From Yponomeuta sedellus (lineage: Eukaryota > Arthropoda > Insecta > Lepidoptera > Yponomeutidae), in NCBI GenBank assembly GCA_934045075.1, contig OW203751.1, positions 5,095,822 through 5,159,821 of the forward strand: a stretch of 64,000 nt of DNA, written 5' to 3'. The first letter of the stretch is position 1, and each line of letters opens with the position of its first letter. Positions 21,526 through 31,892 of the stretch are shown piece after piece. The translations under genes and the position numbers were made by a program. The notes beneath the pieces were generated by a model. It had not been told where the DNA came from and did not search any database. It saw only the letters and a list, made by a program, of their open reading frames with translations.

Positions 21526-21697
21526 GATTTTAATAATATAGCTAAGCAGAATTTGGTATAAGAAACTATGGGATTGATATCGTCACATTTTGAGTACAAA
21601 AATCCTTAGAAACAATCGCGCCGTTTATAAACCTAAAAAATTAGAAAAAGCTCCGCGCTTACTACGTACTATGGTCCAACTATGAGGCTAAGGGCCA

Positions 21698-21960
21698 GTG
21701 TCTCAATTGAATATTTAGCTAAGTACTCAATAACGTAATAATAGGTATAACGTACTTACCAAAAAAATGATCTAATCGCCATTATTTTTTAGGTCTAACG
21801 TAATTATGGGTGGAATTTTTAGGATCTAAATAGGTTTTTAAAATTGTCCTTAGCACAGGTTAGTACATTAAAAAGAATATAATAACGTAATTATATAATA
21901 AATAATCGCGATTAGACCAAGGCCCGCCACTACCTTACAATCCTCCAACAACCCGTACCC
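21698..21960 (+). repeat. Mixed fragments: family I end, family A tail, family B piece
   Basis: A family I end (about 21698-21735), a family A tail (21808-21875) and AAGGCCCGCCACTACCTTAC of family B (about 21918-21955) lie in series. Confidence 0.6.
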
Positions 21961-22650
21961 GATTGTGTTGTGTGAAAGTTATTTATTTATTCAATATATT
22001 TTTTTAAACTTCTCTCTCTTAAGAGGTTTCTTAGACAACCTTGACAGACAGACAACCAAGACAACTAGACTTAGATAAACTCCTTCTTAGACCAACTCTG
22101 TGATTGACGTCACCGTGACGTAATTTCCTTCGCCTTATTTGAAGGAAGTGCAAAAAATGACGACATCCTCATGATGGTGCTAACAACGACTTTCTATAGG
22201 CAAAAGTTGACAATACATTTTTTTAACAAGTTAACTGTGTCAGCGTTCCTGGCAGCGGTTGGATGAGAATGCCCGAGGATGGAAAGAAGTGCAAGCTATA
22301 AAAAAAAACTTCTTCTAATAAACCTTGCCTAGTTTGGTCTGTAAATTCAAAAGTCACACAATCTTTCCTTGTTTATCAAAACACTAATAATTCCGCAAAG
22401 TCAAGGAACTTCACATGTCCTTCCATATTTTCTATGTAATTTGTGATATGAGGAGGTAGCTACTTTTTGAAAAGTATGGCTTGGAGGGATTTTAAAAAAA
22501 AATCTTTTACTTTTGTACAGCTATTGGCTTCTAGATTTTTTAATACTCACTTGATAGCTCGCAACAGCCAAAAATCGGAATATTGTTGTGGCATAGTCAG
22601 AGACTTATTTATTAGGTACATGACTGCCCAAACAAAAGGGAATATTATTT
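21961..22650. other. Intron sequence, nothing recognised
   Basis: No gene or repeat family recognised. Confidence 0.4.
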
Positions 22651-22654
22651 TAAA

Positions 22655-23000
22655 GATCTTCTTCTTCTTTGGTCCTTTAACCCCTAGCGGAGCATAGGGC
22701 CTCAACCACGGATTTCCACTTCTGACGGTGGTTTGCGGCAGCTTCCAATTCAGGCCAGCTAGTGCCGATCGACTTGGCCTCTTGGTCTATTGATCTTTTC
22801 CATGTGGTCCTTGGCCGCCCCCCTCTTTCGGCTGCCCAATTGGGTATACGTAAGTGCTTGTCTGGTCAGGCATCTCTTGTTGCGGCGTAGTGTATGTCCT
22901 ATCCAGGATTTCTATGTGAACTGGTATCTGATTTAAACACTTTCAGAGGTCCTAGTTCCGTATTCTTTGTGGCCAGAATATCCCCAGTATCTGTCTGAGA
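22655..23000 (-). pseudogene. LINE remnant, reverse transcriptase C-terminus
   Basis: On the - strand the frames read GQPKEGGRPRTTWKRSIDQE...WPELEAAANHRQKWKSVVEALCS in essence, ending in an AAG repeat. This is a reverse-transcriptase tail with stops upstream. A related copy lies at 46870-47480. Confidence 0.75.
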
Positions 23001-23535
23001 CCTTTGTTAATAAATAACTGGAGCCGGTGTGAGATATCTGAACGCACGAACCAGGTTTTTAAAGATCTATGTCTGTATATTTATCCGTTTGTTAGTTCAT
23101 TCCATAGCACCAATAATAATATTGCTCAAAATTATTTACAAAATATGTGCGATGTTGTTAGAATCCTTAATAATTATGTCATTCAGTAACATAGGGTACC
23201 AAAACTGGCAGTCGATTTTTTCGTTTTAGTAAACATTATATGTGACTTTTTCCTTTCTTGTCGCTAAGAGTTTAACTATCTACAGCAGAAACTCTACGAT
23301 AACGTCAATCCACTGTGGTACCATTAATCTTTAAACAGACTGATTCATGGAATAATTAATTAAATTCAATGACACTCATGACATTTATTTATTTTAATTT
23401 ATTTAAATGTCAATGACTCGGCTAAAGCTCAAAGCAGGCCAATTTGACGTAATTTTGAGTTTATGGCCCCCATTTAGTTTCCGTCTGGTCGTTCGATAAC
23501 ACTCAATCCGCATTCTATAAGGTCCAAAGTCATCT
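23001..23535. other. Intron sequence, nothing recognised
   Basis: AT-rich, no signature. Confidence 0.4.
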
Positions 23536-23539
23536 TCGA

Positions 23540-23695
23540 TAATATAAAAATGAATCGCTGAAGGTGTTGGTAAGCGCAAATCTCGAGAGCAGCTGAACCG
23601 ATTTCGCTAGTTCTTTTTTTAGAATATTCCTTGAAGTACGAGGATGGTTCTTACGGAGAGAAAAAAAATAATAATTAAAGAATCGACTGTAACAC
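23540..23695 (+). mobile_element. Family J Helitron-like element, 3' end lost
   Basis: It begins TCTTCGATAATATAAAAATG and ends in TAAAGAATCGACTGTAAC without the CTAGT end. Confidence 0.55.
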
Positions 23696-23888
23696 GGTCT
23701 TGAAGTCTTGAAGTTATGAATAAAAATAATTGGCTTAATTTGATTAAACAGTTTTCTACAGACCTTTACATGAGTACATCTTACTCCCCTGCGTTAAGGT
23801 TGACATTTCAACAGAAACCTAATCTTTATATTTTTGTTGCAAATTCGCTTGTAATTTCTTCTTATCTTGTCGATGGCAAGCCATCGTG

Positions 23889-24183
23889 GTAAAAGGACTT
23901 GAGTTAAGCAACAACAGGCGCGGTCAGGTGCAGGATGGGTGAGCGTCCCGTGACCACCGCTAGTGGCATTTTTCCGAGCGCTTCCATGCTGCGCAAGGCA
24001 CGTTAAGCCGGTGGTGCCGGCTGTCATGTAATGGCAGTCGCTAAGCCATGTCAGAGACCTTATGGGCGGCTTGATAATTTCTGACAGTAAGGCTCGCCAT
24101 TGTCTTACAATCCTCCACCAACCCGGACTTGGCCCCCGTAGTAGAGTGTGGCCTAAAAGTGGGGACATACAAGGGTTGATATC
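23889..24183 (+). mobile_element. Family B SINE, subfamily 1
   Basis: 5S-like GAGTTAAGCAACAACAGGCG and GGATGGGTGAGCG are present, with a small deletion before the CATACAAGGGTTGATATC end. Confidence 0.85.
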
Positions 24184-24189
24184 AAACCA

Positions 24190-24665
24190 GCGTAAGGGAC
24201 TCGCTAAGTGTTGCTCCGGGTGCGCCAGACGTACTTTCATGCACGCCCAGGCTTGTACCAGAACTTGCATTAAGCTGATGAACTCCGAAATCGTATCAGA
24301 AAGAAATGTACTTAGGTATTAACCGCACGGATTAACCGTACTACCCTCCGGCTTCTCGTACGTTAACAATTTGTTAATGAAATCCATTGTTAACAGCTGT
24401 TGGTTGGTGTTTGTATGAACGTGGGCTAGCTGACAGCAAGTTAAGTTAACAGTATGTAGATTTTCCACTTTTTTTAGTTTTAATTTATTCAGTTACTGCT
24501 AGAGAAACATGACCTGAAAGTTCGTAGTTTTTCGTGCCTATAAAAACTAAGATATGACCATTTTGATAATTATAAATTTTAATGAAAAATCCCGTTATTG
24601 TATTTTCTACAGCCTACGGTTCTATTTCCAATCTATACGTCAAAAACTGTCGGAGGTGTTTAAAT
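24190..24665. other. Intron sequence, nothing recognised
   Basis: Short palindromic phrases (TTAACAGCTGTT) only. Confidence 0.35.
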
Positions 24666-24669
24666 ACCT

Positions 24670-25010
24670 CTTCGATTGAAATTGCTAATCCGCGGTGGGC
24701 AAGCGTGCTATATAAGCCCATATTCTCTCTTACTGAGAGAAGGCCTGTGCCCTGCAGTGGGACTTATATCGGCTACATAGAAAAAAAAAACAACGTCAGT
24801 CCGAGAGAATGTTTAGTAAAAGCGGTCTTAAAATTTGTTAGTTTTTTGAGCCCTCCCATATTCTCTTTCTGAGAGAAAGTCTGTGCCCTAGCAGTGGTAC
24901 GTATAAGCTATATAAGCTTATACTATATAAGCTACATAAAAAAATACCAACGTCAGTTTGAGAGACTCTAAAGTAAAAGCGGTCTTAAAATTCGTTAGTT
25001 TTTTGATCCG
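24670..25010 (+). repeat. Tandemly duplicated family D tail
   Basis: Two units share CATATTCTCT...GAGAGAA...CTGTGCCCT, CAACGTCAGT and AAAGCGGTCTTAAAATT. The second unit contains a small GCTATATAAGCTTATA palindrome expansion. Confidence 0.65.
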
Positions 25011-25169
25011 CGGCTCATCCAGATGATCTTTATTAAGTCCGCCCCTGGACAAGACTTGTCTAGATTATGCATGAGCCAAAAGTAGGCCGCCACCAAGGCT
25101 GGTACCGCCGAGCTGGTAGAGGGATCGCCTGTGCAACAGTACACTCTTGGGCAATCCCGGCCTAAGTAG

Positions 25170-25975
25170 CTGTCTCTAATTAAAAAATGGCGCGGATAAA
25201 AACAAGCTCTCTATTAGAAAAATACAGCGCCAAAAAAAATGGTTTCATTGCCTGCCATGTACGTTTAGGCAGTATGTGCTAACATCCTTGGTCTCGTCTG
25301 TTGAAAATGGCGGGTTGTCAAGAAAAAAAAAAGGGTTCCTTTTTTTGAAGTTGGTGTTTGATTTTCAAGTCGACATTAAAAAGTTAAAGAAACAAGTCCT
25401 TTCTATTTATATATCGATGGTTACATGTTTTTTTTTCACTAAATTAGTTTTATTTTTAATAAGAATCGTACCTCTTTTTAAGAAAGCATTTTGGTATTTT
25501 TGGTTATGATGTAGAACGAAGGTACTCGTAGGTACAATTATTATTAGGTATTATACGTTTATTTCGGATAAACAAATCCATAGAACAATGCCCAATGGTC
25601 GAGGTTTTAACCTCCTTGGTAAATTTTCAACATTTGAGGTCCTTTCTTTTGTTTTCCTCTGCGCGTCTTTTCGCCCAAGATATCTTCCTGCATTTATTTG
25701 AATTTTTTTTATTCACAATCTATTCACTGAAAGGTACGATTAACCTGAGGATGTTTCAAACTTATTTTGGACAGTAAAATAGACTTTGTTTTTGTAACCA
25801 ATAACGAAATGCAAAGATGGGTTTGTTACTCAATCACAACGGCTTAACAGATCATAATGTAATGAAACTGGGAACAGGGATGGATTATAGTCTGGAAAAG
25901 CCTATAGACTACTTTTTATATATACAAAATATCTAAAACAACGAATTCGCGGGCAGAATTTAGTCATGGACATAA
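25170..25975. other. Intron sequence, nothing recognised
   Basis: T-rich; several open frames of 60-77 codons without recognisable content. Confidence 0.35.
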
Positions 25976-25978
25976 AAA

Positions 25979-26105
25979 AGTATCAAGGACGTCATAAGTC
26001 GCTAATAAATTTATGACAATTGTGTTTCTAGTACTAGTATTGTCCAAGGAGGTCATAAGTCACTAATAAATAAATGACAATTCTGGTTCTAGTACAAGTA
26101 TTGTC
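25979..26105 (+). repeat. Tandem duplication, unit about 62 bases
   Basis: Two units share GTCATAAGTC.CTAATAAAT and TCTAGTAC.AGTATTGTC. Confidence 0.8.
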
Positions 26106-26283
26106 TACAACACACCGACATAGATGTATGAGACATTAATCACGTAGTTGGCGGTTGTAACATCATTCTAGCCTTTCCAGAGTCGTAACAAGCTAGAATA
26201 ACGTACGAGATGGTGTATTTCGGATTACGTGCTAGATTATCAACAAATTGATGAGTTAAATAAGTTGCCCGTATATTACTTAA

Positions 26284-26505
26284 AATGGTTTTATTCAAAG
26301 TAGCGCAGAAGCTGCGGCTTAATGAGCGTTACAATTCAAACTAGGTGTCCATTTCAAAGTCTAGATCATTTTGGAGAAAAAATGGACAAAACAAACTCCA
26401 AACTTAGTCTTTTCAAAGCCGTTAATTAACATAGTTTACATAATTATTTTAAAACATAGAACTCATGCATTGTACTGGCTTTAATTCCAGACGTCATTGT
26501 CATGT
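26284..26505 (+). repeat. Family G dispersed repeat
   Basis: TTTTATTCAAAGTAGCGCAG to CCAGACGTCATTGTCATG, collinear with 13165-13385. Confidence 0.6.
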
Positions 26506-26509
26506 TAAT

Positions 26510-27355
26510 AATCCTTTATGCTATACTAGCACTTTTGGCACAAAGTGTAGGTACTTTACATAATTTTTGATCCGCGTTTAAAGAAATAAAGAAAAACATT
26601 TATTATAGCAACAAGACACATCACAGAAACAAAAAACCAGACAATTAACACAACATGAGCACAAAAGAAAAAAAGCTTTCAGGCAAGCTTAATATATCTT
26701 AAGGTATTTTATTATAGAAGCGTATGCCCCATGAAGGATGTTTTAACCATTGCCAGCCTAAATAGTGGGAACGAGAGTTTATGTTTATTTCTATTATTTA
26801 CATTGTGTTGGCTACCCAAAGTTTTAAAGTTACTGATATTTTTCCTGACTTACATAATGTTTTAATAGATATACTGACTGGCAACTGTCAGCATGTTTGT
26901 TTCTCTCTTATACTCATGTAAGTAAATGTATTTGTAAGCGGAGTGGAATGATTGTCAAATTATATCTTTAACTAGTCTAAAATATAGAGCAGCCTCTGAA
27001 AGGACTAATGTAGAAGATTCATAGCTTCCAGAGCTAAAATATTTTTTGGATTCTTTTTATGAAATAACCAGTATTTTTTTTTTATGAAGCTTAGAATAGC
27101 AATAAAGAAAAACAAACCACATCGACCTGTAAAGGTCACATGCTTGCACTTTATTCCGTTCCATTAAGGCTGAAATTGCGACAAAAACGCTAAGGTCGAC
27201 CTGTCAAGTACCCGTTTGTATCAGACTCGACCGGATCTAGATCACGGCCAAGTTTTGTCTGAAACGTATTGAGCATAATTCGAGATGTCATGTTGTTTGG
27301 CCAGATTTTATACTGGCACTTTGTTACTTGGTTAAAGACGCTTAGTTCGCTGGGC
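26510..27355. other. Intron sequence, nothing recognised
   Basis: No repeat or coding signature. Confidence 0.4.
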
Positions 27356-27358
27356 TGT

Positions 27359-27720
27359 TATCGATATCAACCCTTGTATGTCCCCACTGCTGGGGCACGG
27401 GTCTCTTCCTGCATCGCAGGATGGTTAGGCCATACTCCACCACGGGGGCCAAGTCCGGGTTGGCGGAGGATTGTAAGACAGTGGCGGGCCTTACTGTCAG
27501 AAGTTATCAAGCCGCCCATAAGGCCTCTGACATGGCTTAACGACTGCATTTACATGACATGACACCAGCAGCTTAACATGTCTTGCGAAGCACGGAAGCG
27601 CTCGGAAAAAATGCCACTAGCGGTAGTCACGGGACGGTCACCCATTCTGCACCTGACCGCGCCTGTGGTTGCTTAACTCAAGTGATTGATTCCAATCACT
27701 CGGTTTGATTAGGCCACGAT
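27359..27720 (-). mobile_element. Family B SINE, subfamily 1, near full length
   Basis: It runs from GATATCAACCCTTGTATG to the GTGATTGATTCCAATCACTC head. It lies about 200 bases before SVWC exon 2. Confidence 0.9.
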
Positions 27721-27920
27721 TCTGTCAGTGCATATGATATATACGGTCGGGTCACTTGGGGGTTTTTCCATACCATTGACGCCTAGAAGGTTCGATGTAT
27801 GTGCGCGCGTAGACTTGAAGCAGCAACGAAATTGAATCGCCATGTTCACGCAATTGTGATTGCACCACAACGCTTCATCATCGGCCCAGCTCATCACTAA
27901 CCATCACCTCTCCCTTCCAG

Positions 27921-28109
27921 ATTTCCCCGGCATGTGTTTCGCCTCGACGCGCTGCGCCACTGTGGAGCCGGGGAACACGTGGGACCTCGCCCCCTTCTGC
28001 GGGCGCTCCACGTGTGTGGTCTCCGAGGATCACCCGCCCAGGCTCTTGGAGCTGGTGGAGGACTGCGGTCCCCTGCCATTGGCCAATGACAAGTGCAAGC
28101 TTGACACCG
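27921..28109 (+). CDS. SVWC protein, coding exon 2 (cysteine-rich core)
   Basis: The acceptor is a pyrimidine tract ending CCAG at 27920, and the donor is G|GTGAGC at 28110. The exon encodes residues 38-100. It carries six of the nine domain cysteines (Cys43, 49, 64, 69, 86, 96) and the Gly-Asn-Thr-Trp turn typical of the family. It is GC-rich, unlike the AT-rich introns on both sides. Phase 1 at both ends fits exons 1 and 3. One of Cys43 or Cys49 is additional to the usual eight-cysteine SVWC pattern. A long open frame on the opposite strand is a shadow of this GC-rich exon. Confidence 0.9.
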
Positions 28110-28138
28110 GTGAGCTGTTCAGTATAGTACCAAAATGC

Positions 28139-28797
28139 GGCTGGTCGAGCGGGTTCCTTACTGCAATACGAAAATTCTTTATTCGAAATACGGTTCACCT
28201 ACGAATGATACTTCGAACGATTGATTGTTCGACGCCTTTTATTCAATCAAATGTTTATGCACCGACTGCTTGTTCGTTCAATGCCTCGTTACATCGAAAA
28301 CTTTACTGCGATACTTTTTGATGCGACGGTTAATTTTATCGAATGTTAATGCAGCGATTGCTGTTAGTTCGGTGCCTTGTTACATCATTCATTATGATCT
28401 AGTGCTGAATTATTGTAAAAGTACCTACATAGAAGTTTTAATGCTTAAATCCTTTTAATTTTTCATTGGCATTCTCTAGAGTAGTTCACATTTTCTTGTA
28501 TTTTATCCCACAGAGACGAAAAATACTATCATACTAACACTCGGTGAAACGTTTTTTGAAGCAACGAAGCATTGAAAAAACAAGTATCGATAATATAATG
28601 CACCGGTGTAACATTTTTCGAAGCAACAAGGCATTGGCAAAACGTTTTCAAAGTAACAAGGCACCGAACAAAAAAAACATCGGATAAAAAAGACGTCGAA
28701 CAATCAATCTTTCGAAGTATCATTCGTAGGTGAACCGTATTTCGAACAAAGTTTTTCGGAATGAAATAGGGAACCCGGTCGAGCCCACGGGCACGCA
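28139..28797. mobile_element. Large fold-back element directly after SVWC exon 2
   Basis: Outer arms pair over about 100 bases (CGGTTCACCTACGAATGATA in both senses; GGGTTCC...CGAAAA outside). The inside repeats GAAGCAACAAGGCA-like phrases. The left arm starts about 30 bases past the exon 2 donor. No transposase is present. Confidence 0.7.
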
Positions 28798-28999
28798 GCG
28801 AGCGGTTGGTGTCATGACGAATAGAATGTGGACAGACTCTAAAATACCCTCCCCTCCAACTGCTCCTGTTTTCGTTAGCAGACTAACTCGCTTATGGCTA
28901 CTTAGGGCGAGATAAATAGTCGCTTCTAAGAACGAGTCTTAGCGAAAGCACTTGCTTAAGAATAGATTTGTCTATCATAGACAGTACTTTGGCACTCTC

Positions 29000-29124
29000 T
29001 AAGGCTGACATTCACAGACGAAGACTGAGCAAAGACTGGTCTTACAAATGTCCAAATCACGTAGATTTTGACATTTCTGAGACTGGTTTTAGCTTCAGTT
29101 TTCGTCTCTGAATGTCAGTCTAAG
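29000..29124. mobile_element. Family L MITE (Harbinger type)
   Basis: Ends GGCTGACATTCACAGACGAA and its inverse are flanked by TAA on both sides. A larger copy is at 50914-51578. Confidence 0.7.
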
Positions 29125-29284
29125 TCGCGAAACCCGGACTAACTCTTAAGCATTGGCCTAAGAACATGCTTAGCTAAGCAAACGTCTATTTTAGTAACGC
29201 ATTGATACTTAGCTAAGTTAGCCTGAAGTAATGCTTAGGGAAGCATGAGTACGGACTTGGGCTAAGCAACGACTATTTCTGTAT

Positions 29285-29470
29285 TTTAGTTAGGTAGCTA
29301 CTTAAGTAACGTTCTGTCACGCTCTTTTCTGAGAAATTCGAAGAGACAGCACTACGTAACTATTTAATTAGCAAAATTCTCAATTCAGAAATTCGCAAAT
29401 AGTGTCTTAGGGCTAGCTTTTGAACTGAGAATTTCGCTAAGTAAATTGTTAAATTGTAGTGCTGTCTCTT
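29285..29470. mobile_element. Two family I MITE pieces in series
   Basis: A full-length but 5'-decayed copy (29285-29392) is followed by a second left end (29405-29470). Confidence 0.6.
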
Positions 29471-29789
29471 ATTAAGTAAAACTGAATAAATATGGAATTG
29501 CCGTATTATAAACATGATAGATCGTTCGAATTTATATTAAACCTCCATGGTGTGAGATTTAGGTGTGAACTTTTTTTCATAATTATACCTTGTGATTGTT
29601 TTCTTTTAAAAGATGTGCAACATTCGATTTTAGAATTTCAATTGTTTTTTTATTCACCTTAGACGGGAAATATGGATACCCAGACGAAAAATTCGAGTAA
29701 TTTTAGGCCTAATAGACCCCAGAGTTTTACCGGAAACATAAATTAATTTCCTATTAGTTGGCAGTAATGAGGGTAAATATTGGCTCGAT

Positions 29790-30112
29790 ATCGACCCTTG
29801 TATATAACCGATTACGGCGGGATTTCATGGAGTTAGAGATCATTTCATATCCAGTCAGACGCCATATCTGTAGCTGAGAGGTATGTATGTCCCCACTGCT
29901 GGGGCACGGGTCTCTTCCTGTATCGCAGGAAGGTTCGGCCATACTCCACCACGGGGGCCAAGTCCGAGTTGGTGGAGGATTGTAAGACAGTGGCGGGCCT
30001 TACCTACTGTCAGAAGTTATCAAGCCGCCCATGAGGCCTCTGACATGGCTTAACGACTGCCATTACATGACAGCCGGCACCAACGGCTCAACATGCCTTG
30101 CGAAGCACGCAA
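29790..30112 (-). mobile_element. Family B SINE, interrupted
   Basis: The end GATATCGACCCTTGTATA is separated from GTATGTCCCCACTGCTGGGG by about 80 unrelated bases, then continues to the GCGAAGCACG block. Confidence 0.75.
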
Positions 30113-30373
30113 ATATTGCCTGCCGTGGCTTATTTATCAAAACACGATTCCTTAGAGTCGAATTTTTTCGTAAGTTTAGCCAATTTTTCCTTTTAAAATA
30201 TCCACCACAAACTATTTTGATCAGCGTTTCTGAGTGTTTAAGGCAATCGTGTTTTTGTTTTAAATGAGACCCTCAAATAAATCCCTACGCCGTAGGATAA
30301 ATGCGGTTACTGGTATTTTGCGTACTGGGCCATTTTGCACTTTCTATAACTCCCACCTTTCCCTCCATTTCAG

Positions 30374-30519
30374 ACAAGACGAACAAGACAGCGCCCTTCC
30401 CCAGCTGCTGCCCGATATTCACGTGTGAGGACGGCGTCAAGCTGGAGTACCCCGAGCTGCCTACCCCTCCCCCAGAGGAGGAGAAAGAGGAGAAGAAAGA
30501 GGAGGAGAAGAAGGCATAA
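30374..30519 (+). CDS. SVWC protein, coding exon 3 (CC motif and charged tail)
   Basis: The acceptor is a long pyrimidine tract ending TTTCAG at 30373. The exon encodes residues 101-148 and the stop TAA at 30517-30519. It supplies the closing Cys112-Cys113 pair and Cys118, the hallmark end of SVWC domains, then Pro-Glu-Leu-Pro and a tail of Glu and Lys (135-147). The tail is compositionally biased and resembles the charged stretch after the signal peptide in exon 1. Length and layout match small SVWC proteins, though the charged tail is longer than I would expect. Confidence 0.88.
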
Positions 30520-30557
30520 GAGGACACGGGAGGAGGCTAAAGAAAATTTGAAGAAAA

Positions 30558-30563
30558 AATAAA
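30558..30563 (+). promoter_or_regulatory. Polyadenylation signal AATAAA of the SVWC gene
   Basis: A canonical AATAAA sits 39 bases after the stop, followed within 30-50 bases by T- and GT-rich sequence as expected downstream of a cleavage site. It implies a very short 3' UTR. Confidence 0.65.
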
Positions 30564-30569
30564 CGATTT

Positions 30570-31400
30570 AAAATTTTTGGTTTCGGAACGGTCGTAATTT
30601 TTTTTGTAATGTTTTAATGAAAAAAAAAGAAACTGAACACAATGCATTGTCATCGAAAGAATAGTAAAAAAAATGAGCAGGAAATACAGTAATACTTTGT
30701 AATGTTTTAATAAAAAAAAAATTAAAAGAATACTTAAAAAGAGAAGGAAAGTTGAATGTTTTAGATTTAGGTACACGATGTAAAACTTTTAATTTTGAAA
30801 TGCTAGGCAATTTTTTATGTTGTACTTCATAATACTTAGTTAAAAAAAAAGTTAAGAAAAAAAACATGACTTGTATTTGTGTAAATAGCTATCTTGAAGT
30901 GTACTTAAAAACAATTACTTATTTGCCAAAAAAAATGTAGTGAGCGGAATTTCTAATCTTATGAATCAGGAGTTAAGTACCAACCAAAACGAATTGTCTA
31001 TGTAACTTCTCTTTTGTAGTAATAACAATGGTGAACGACCGGTTCCAAATTCAAATGAACTTCCTACTTCCGGTCTTTTATCGACGTTTTATAAACACAC
31101 AAACAAAAAGGCGGCGATATCTGTGTCAAATATCCGCTTTCCCATTGTTCACACTGGTCATATGAAAAAGAAAAAATGGACACAAAATAATAATATTGAA
31201 CAACAAATTGTGACTGAGTCATTCGTGACTACTTTGTGATGTGATTTTTTTTGGAAGTTATCGGATTGTATTTTTTTTTTACTTGAATACCTGCCCTTAA
31301 TTGTAATATTTGTGATATATTGATACTTGCATAAATATGAAAGATAAAGAGAGAAAAGTTATTCAATAAAAAATATAAAATTCTAAAAATTCTGCGTTTC
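30570..31400. other. Downstream flank of the SVWC gene, nothing recognised
   Basis: AT-rich with many poly-A and poly-T runs. Confidence 0.4.
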
Positions 31401-31404
31401 AATT

Positions 31405-31520
31405 TCATTCCCACATGAGCGGCGTGCGTGCGTGCAACGACTAATGAATGAGTATTGATGAAGCGAAGGAGGTCTGCCACAATCGTGGCAAGTGGCAGAC
31501 TCTGCCTACCCATCCGAATA
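31405..31520 (+). repeat. LINE 3' fragment
   Basis: GGCGTGCGTGCGTGCAACGA...GATGAAGCGAAGGAGGTCTG is the tail of the LINE at 5530 and 8978. Confidence 0.65.
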
Positions 31521-31674
31521 CATGCCGGGAATACAGGAATGTTTGTTCCCACATGAACGACCTTGAATTTTCTGCAAAATCGCCTACTTTATATGATTAT
31601 AGGGAATGAAAACTGTACCTACCAAAGTAGAAAAGTTATATAATACTGTAAAATAATAAAAAAACACAATATTT

Positions 31675-31878
31675 AAAAACCTATTTAGAGGCTAAAAATT
31701 TCACCCATGCCGGGATTCGAACCCGCAACCTCTGGCTATCCGTACCAGCGCTCTACCAATTGAGCCAATGGGCGACTCACGGCATCAGTGAAATTTCGAA
31801 CCTCTTTACAATATTCTCTGTATTACGTACAGCACGGTTCCTTAGCACGGGTTAGTGCATTAAAAATAAAAATAGTGT
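31675..31878. mobile_element. Family A SINE with inverted 5' part
   Basis: The head and body are reversed (31675-31828) and the last part of the tail is forward (31829-31878). A single 14-base duplication AAAACACAATATTT (31661-31674, 31879-31892) bounds both pieces. Confidence 0.85.
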
Positions 31879-31892
31879 AAAACACAATATTT

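Noticed and set aside
23794..24270. 158-codon frame on the - strand
   Set aside because: It is produced by a family B SINE; similar frames occur at 54700, 50302, 40000 and 56400 for the same reason.
25085..25160. tRNA-like segment with GGGCAATCCCGG
   Set aside because: No convincing A box or stems and no second copy.
27878..28198. Antisense gene opposite SVWC exon 2 (106 codons)
   Set aside because: It is a shadow of the GC-rich exon; it lacks homology and ignores the splice sites that the + strand protein requires.
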